Of a stretch of 64,000 nucleotides of DNA, positions 61,050 to 64,000 are shown piece by piece. This DNA is from Streptomyces zagrosensis (lineage in GTDB: Bacteria > Actinomycetota > Actinomycetes > Streptomycetales > Streptomycetaceae). The notes under the pieces were generated by a model. The model did no database searches, was not told the DNA's origin, and saw only the letters and a list, made by a program, of their open reading frames with translations. Position 1 is the stretch's first letter, and every line of letters begins with the position of its first letter. Location: contig NZ_JACHJL010000011.1 in NCBI RefSeq assembly GCF_014203645.1, positions 241,035 to 305,034 on the forward strand, written 5' to 3'. The position numbers and the translations under genes are program-made.

Positions 61050-63785
61050 TTAGCCCTCTTCAACCTCGCGCGTCACAGAGCTCTCAGCGGCACCGGACGA
61101 ACGCACGACGCCGCCTCCCGCGCCGTCATCCGCCGCAACGTCGCTTGCCGCAGCGGGGTCCACCGCGGCGACGTCTGCCGCAGCGTCCGCGTCCCCGTTC
61201 GGCACCTCATCGAGGCCCCGCGCAGCGCCGCCGCCCGCGCTGCCATCGCGATCATCGGCGTCTTCGGCCGAATCGGCGCCCTCGACTCCGCCGTCATCGG
61301 CAGCTGAGCCCTTCGCATCAGCCATCACCTCAGCGGGCGCGTCATCTGCGGCGTCCGCGACATCACCAGCGACGTCGTCGTCAGCAGCGACGTCGTCAGC
61401 AGCGACGTTCTCCGACAGCTCCAGGTCCTCCGGCAGGTCGCGGCCTTCTTGCAGCTCCAGGCCCTCCGCCAGGCCCCGATCGTCGGACGGGTCGCGGCCC
61501 TCCGACAGTTCCAGGTCCTCCGCCTCGTCATAGTCCTGCGACAGGTCGCGATCATCGTCATTCGGCAGGTCCCGCGCTACGGGCTGCTCGGACCACTCCG
61601 CCGGCTCCTCGCCGTCCTCGGTCTCCAGAGCATCGACGAACTCCACGCCGTCCAGCTCCGCGAGCCGATCGGACGCGTCCGTGGTGCCGCCCTGGTCCGC
61701 CTCAAGCGCCTTGGCGAACCACTCGCGCGCCTCGTCCTCACGCTCGGCCGCGAGGAGCGCGTCCGCGTAGGCATACCGCAGCCGCGCGGTCCACGGGTGT
61801 ATGGCAGACGAAGCCAGCTCGGAGCTCTGCAAGGTCACCACCGCGGCCTCGATCTGCCCCATGTCGCGACGCGCACCGGCGACGACGAGCCGCATCTCGA
61901 CCTGCCCGGCCCGATCCAACTTCTGCACCTCGGGCTCACCGGCCATCGCCAGCGCCCGCTCCGGCCGGCCCAGGCCCCGCTCGCAGTCGGCCATGACCGG
62001 CCACAGATCGGTGGAACCCGTCATGCGACGCGCGGCCCGGAACTCGGCCAGTGCCTCCGCATACTTCGCCACCGCGTACGCCGCGAAGCCCGCCGCCTCA
62101 CGCACGGCAGCCACTCGGGAGGCGAGCCTGAGCGCGATCCGCGAATACTCATAGGCCCGCTCTGGGTCCTCATCGAGCAACTGCGCGACCATCACCAAGT
62201 TCCTGGCGACGTCATCGGCCAGCGTCTTCGGCAGGCTCAGCAACTCCTGCCGTACGCTCTTGTCGATTTCCTGGCCCGTGACATCGTCGGGAATCGGCAG
62301 CCGCCGTACGGGCTCACGCTCCCGGTCATCCCGCCGCGCGCCAAAGCCACCACCCCGATCATCACGGCGCCCGGAGCCACCACCGGAACGCTCATCGCGC
62401 CGACCGTAGCCACCGCCCGAACGCCCGCTGTCTCGGCCATCCCGGCTGCCCCGGCTATCCGGCCGCCCGGAGCCACCACCCGAGCGGTCATCGCGGCGCG
62501 CATATCCCCCGCCGGAACGGTCATCACGCCGCTGGTAACCGCCGCTAGAGCGGTCATCACGCCGACCGTGATCGCTACCGGTCCCAGGCCGGTCATCCCG
62601 ACGCGCGGAACCACCACTGGGACGCTCATCCCGGCGCGCGGAACCCCCACCGAACCGGTCATCACGCCGACCGTGGTCGCCGCTGACCCCAGGCCGGTCA
62701 TCCCGACGTGCGGGACCACCGGGACGGTCGTCCCGGCGAGCGAAACCACCACCACTGGGACGGTCATCCCGGCGAGCGAAACCGCCACGGCCAGTCCGAT
62801 CGTCCCGCTGGCCTGCCCCATGGCTACCACGGTCGTTGCTGTCGCGGCGGGGGCCGCCGCGGTCGGCGTCGCGACGCGGTCCGCGGTCTCGGTCATCGCG
62901 GCGGGGGCCACGGTCCCGATCATCGGACCTGGGTCCACTCGGCCGATCGTCACGACGGTCATCGCGACGGAACGCCGGACGGTCATCACGCCGCTCAAAC
63001 CCGCCACCAGAACGACCACCACGATCACTTTGACCACGGGCGCCCTGCCCGCGCACACTCGGGCCCCGATCATCGCGACGCACAAAACCACCAGGCCGCC
63101 CACCCCGGTCATCATCCCGACGCGGCCCACGCGCACGATCGTCCCGGTCCCGCTGGAAACCGGCCCGGTCGTCATCGCGCCGGAAGCCACCACGGTCACC
63201 ATCACGCCGAGGGGCGCTCCGGTCACCATCACGCCGGAAACCGCCTCGGTCATCCTCACGGCGTGGCCCTTGTGCACGGTCATCCCGGCGAGGCCCGGAC
63301 TCACGCGAGTCCCGACGATCGTTAGGCCGGTCATCGCGACGTCCTACCGGTCGCGGACGGTCGTTGCTGTCGCGGCGGGGGCCGCCGCGGTCGGCGTCGC
63401 GACGCGGTCCGCGGTCCTGGTCATCGCGGCGGGGGCCACGGTCCCGGTCATCGGACCTGGGTCCACTCGGCCGATCGTCACGACGGTCATCGCGACGGAA
63501 CGCCGGACGGTCATCACGCCGCTCAAACCCGCCACCAGAACGACCACCACGATCACTTTGACCACGGGCGCCCTGCCCGCGCTCACTCGGACCCCGATCG
63601 CTCGGGCCCCGATCATCGCGACGCACAAAACCACCAGGCCGCCCACCCCGGTCATCATCCCGGCGCGGCCCACTCGGACGGTCATCGCGGCGCGGCGCAC
63701 CGGAGGCCCGGGAATCCCGCCGGTCACCGCCGTCCCGGCGGCGCGGCTCGCGATCCGACCGGTCGTCGGGAGAATTGGTAGACAT
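61050..63785 (-). CDS. Large Arg/Asp/Gly-repeat protein with TPR-like domain
   Basis: A 911-residue protein from ATG 63785, with CAGGAG 8 nt upstream. Residues 1-500 are a disordered tract of RRDDR, RGG, GGFARRDDRP and DRGPRRDD units. It contains a near-exact duplication (DNA 62829-63127 and 63357-63672). Residues about 505-710 form a helical TPR-like region (LPKTLADDVARNLVMVAQLL; AVAKYAEALAEFRAARRMTG; ARLRYAYADALLAAEREDEA). The end is an acidic tail with repeated DLELSEGRD/DLPEDLELSE units. The mix of basic repeat, TPR and acid tail suggests RNA or protein scaffolding. The nearest known analogues are RGG-type RNA-binding tails. It lies 76 bp downstream of an rRNA operon terminator on the same strand. 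The function is unknown. Confidence 0.85.
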   Translation of the reverse strand: MSTNSPDDRSDREPRRRDGGDRRDSRASGAPRRDDRPSGPRRDDDRGGRPGGFVRRDDRGPSDRGPSERGQGARGQSDRGGRSGGGFERRDDRPAFRRDDRRDDRPSGPRSDDRDRGPRRDDQDRGPRRDADRGGPRRDSNDRPRPVGRRDDRPNDRRDSRESGPRRDDRAQGPRREDDRGGFRRDGDRSAPRRDGDRGGFRRDDDRAGFQRDRDDRARGPRRDDDRGGRPGGFVRRDDRGPSVRGQGARGQSDRGGRSGGGFERRDDRPAFRRDDRRDDRPSGPRSDDRDRGPRRDDRDRGPRRDADRGGPRRDSNDRGSHGAGQRDDRTGRGGFARRDDRPSGGGFARRDDRPGGPARRDDRPGVSGDHGRRDDRFGGGSARRDERPSGGSARRDDRPGTGSDHGRRDDRSSGGYQRRDDRSGGGYARRDDRSGGGSGRPDSRGSRDGRDSGRSGGGYGRRDERSGGGSGRRDDRGGGFGARRDDREREPVRRLPIPDDVTGQEIDKSVRQELLSLPKTLADDVARNLVMVAQLLDEDPERAYEYSRIALRLASRVAAVREAAGFAAYAVAKYAEALAEFRAARRMTGSTDLWPVMADCERGLGRPERALAMAGEPEVQKLDRAGQVEMRLVVAGARRDMGQIEAAVVTLQSSELASSAIHPWTARLRYAYADALLAAEREDEAREWFAKALEADQGGTTDASDRLAELDGVEFVDALETEDGEEPAEWSEQPVARDLPNDDDRDLSQDYDEAEDLELSEGRDPSDDRGLAEGLELQEGRDLPEDLELSENVAADDVAADDDVAGDVADAADDAPAEVMADAKGSAADDGGVEGADSAEDADDRDGSAGGGAARGLDEVPNGDADAAADVAAVDPAAASDVAADDGAGGGVVRSSGAAESSVTREVEEG
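62829..63127. repeat. Long direct repeat copy A inside the Arg/Asp/Gly-repeat gene
   Basis: About 300 bp closely matching 63357-63672, offset 528 bp, with a few substitutions and one 15-bp indel near the right end. Confidence 0.85.
63357..63672. repeat. Long direct repeat copy B inside the Arg/Asp/Gly-repeat gene
   Basis: Partner of 62829-63127. It includes an extra 15 bp (CGGACCCCGATCGCT-like) that adds a GPSDR-type unit to the protein. Confidence 0.85.
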
Positions 63786-63852
63786 CGACGTGACTCCTGT
63801 CTTCGGGTACTGCAGTCATTCTCGCGCACCGGCCTTAGCAGCGCGCTCCGGA

Positions 63853-63904
63853 CAAAAAGAAAGGGCCCTTGGCCCCAGCATGAACGCTGGGGCCAAGGGC
63901 CCTT
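63853..63904 (-). terminator. Rho-independent terminator of the rRNA operon
   Basis: Perfect 19-bp arms (63861-63879 and 63886-63904) with a 6-nt loop. On the minus strand it ends in a T-rich TTTCTTTTTG tract (63853-63862), the only terminator in this window with a classical U run. Confidence 0.95.
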
Positions 63905-63913
63905 GCAAAGATT

Positions 63914-64000
63914 GTTCGGCGGCGTCCTACTCTCCCACAGGGTCCCCCCTGCAGTACCATCGGCGCTGAAAGGCTTAGCTTCCGGGTTCGAAATGTAACC
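63914..64000 (-). rRNA. rrf: 5S ribosomal RNA, 3' part (cut by window edge)
   Basis: The last 87 nt of 5S rRNA on the minus strand. The read-out GGTTACATTTCGAACCCGGA, then the run with GGGAGAGTAGGACGCCGCCG and ending GAAC, matches Streptomyces 5S. The rest lies beyond the window. The operon terminator follows after 9 bp. Confidence 0.96.

Noticed and set aside
61449..63998. Plus-strand open frame of 849 codons over the repeat protein and 5S gene
   Set aside because: It runs through the 5S rRNA and its terminator and is the antisense of a repeat tract, which keeps the frame open by chance.

Overview
This is high-GC actinobacterial DNA, almost certainly a Streptomyces chromosome core region. 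The evidence is codon bias, frequent GTG and TTG starts, start/stop overlaps (ATGA, GTGA, TTGA), six rare TTA codons, and a gene order I recognise from Streptomyces: tyrA-cmk-plsC-der, ald-parA-RHH-scpA-scpB-rluB, pyrG-Nudix, tlyA-nadK-recN. Most real genes lie on the minus strand. No transposase, integrase, CRISPR array or tRNA was seen. The right edge cuts through the 5S gene of a minus-strand rRNA operon.

Layout. 1-3581: two LLM flavin monooxygenases (one cut by the left edge) and an FAD/NAD(P)-binding protein. 4219-6246: a DUF5685 protein with a cysteine-rich tail, and a SepF paralogue. 6330-9571: acyl-CoA dehydrogenase and a DHA2 drug exporter. 10211-15120: PAP2 phosphatase, I78 inhibitor, an orphan cytochrome oxidase subunit I, a WYL-type regulator with an adjacent 18-bp palindrome, and a tiny membrane protein. 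15229-19446: a translationally coupled GT4 glycosyltransferase pair and a conserved hypothetical pair. 19624-25741: der, plsC, cmk, a lipoprotein and tyrA. 26017-35950: DUF952, then rluB-scpB-scpA-RHH-parA, alanine dehydrogenase and a STAND/TPR ATPase. 36218-44333: Nudix, pyrG, GH15, a PucR regulator and a second GT4. 44990-50899: recN, nadK, tlyA and a small partner, interrupted by a divergent SRPBCC/TetR pair that shares a perfect operator. 51111-58205: a siderophore uptake locus (ATPase, two permeases, two tandem binding lipoproteins, a siderophore-interacting reductase) with an IdeR/DmdR-type iron box in the divergent promoter. 58450-63785: HAD phosphatase, DUF1015 protein and a 911-residue Arg/Asp/Gly-repeat protein with a TPR-like region. 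63861-64000: rRNA terminator and 5S.

How the genes work together. Chromosome organisation and repair are represented by ParA/ScpAB and RecN, ribosome biogenesis by Der, RluB and TlyA, and nucleotide and cofactor supply by Cmk, PyrG and NadK. The iron locus is a self-contained regulated uptake module. The accessory genes (LLM/FAD cluster, orphan CtaD, lipoprotein, STAND ATPase, second GT4) are the ones that carry TTA codons, so their translation probably depends on the bldA tRNA late in development. The housekeeping genes have none that I could find.

The most unusual features are the RDD/RGG repeat protein beside the rRNA operon, the STAND ATPase preceded by eight 10-bp tandem repeats, the cysteine-rich tail on the DUF5685 protein, the operators of the WYL and TetR regulators, and the near-identical DNA block shared by the two siderophore-binding genes. 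I did not find a system that I can show to be wholly undescribed.
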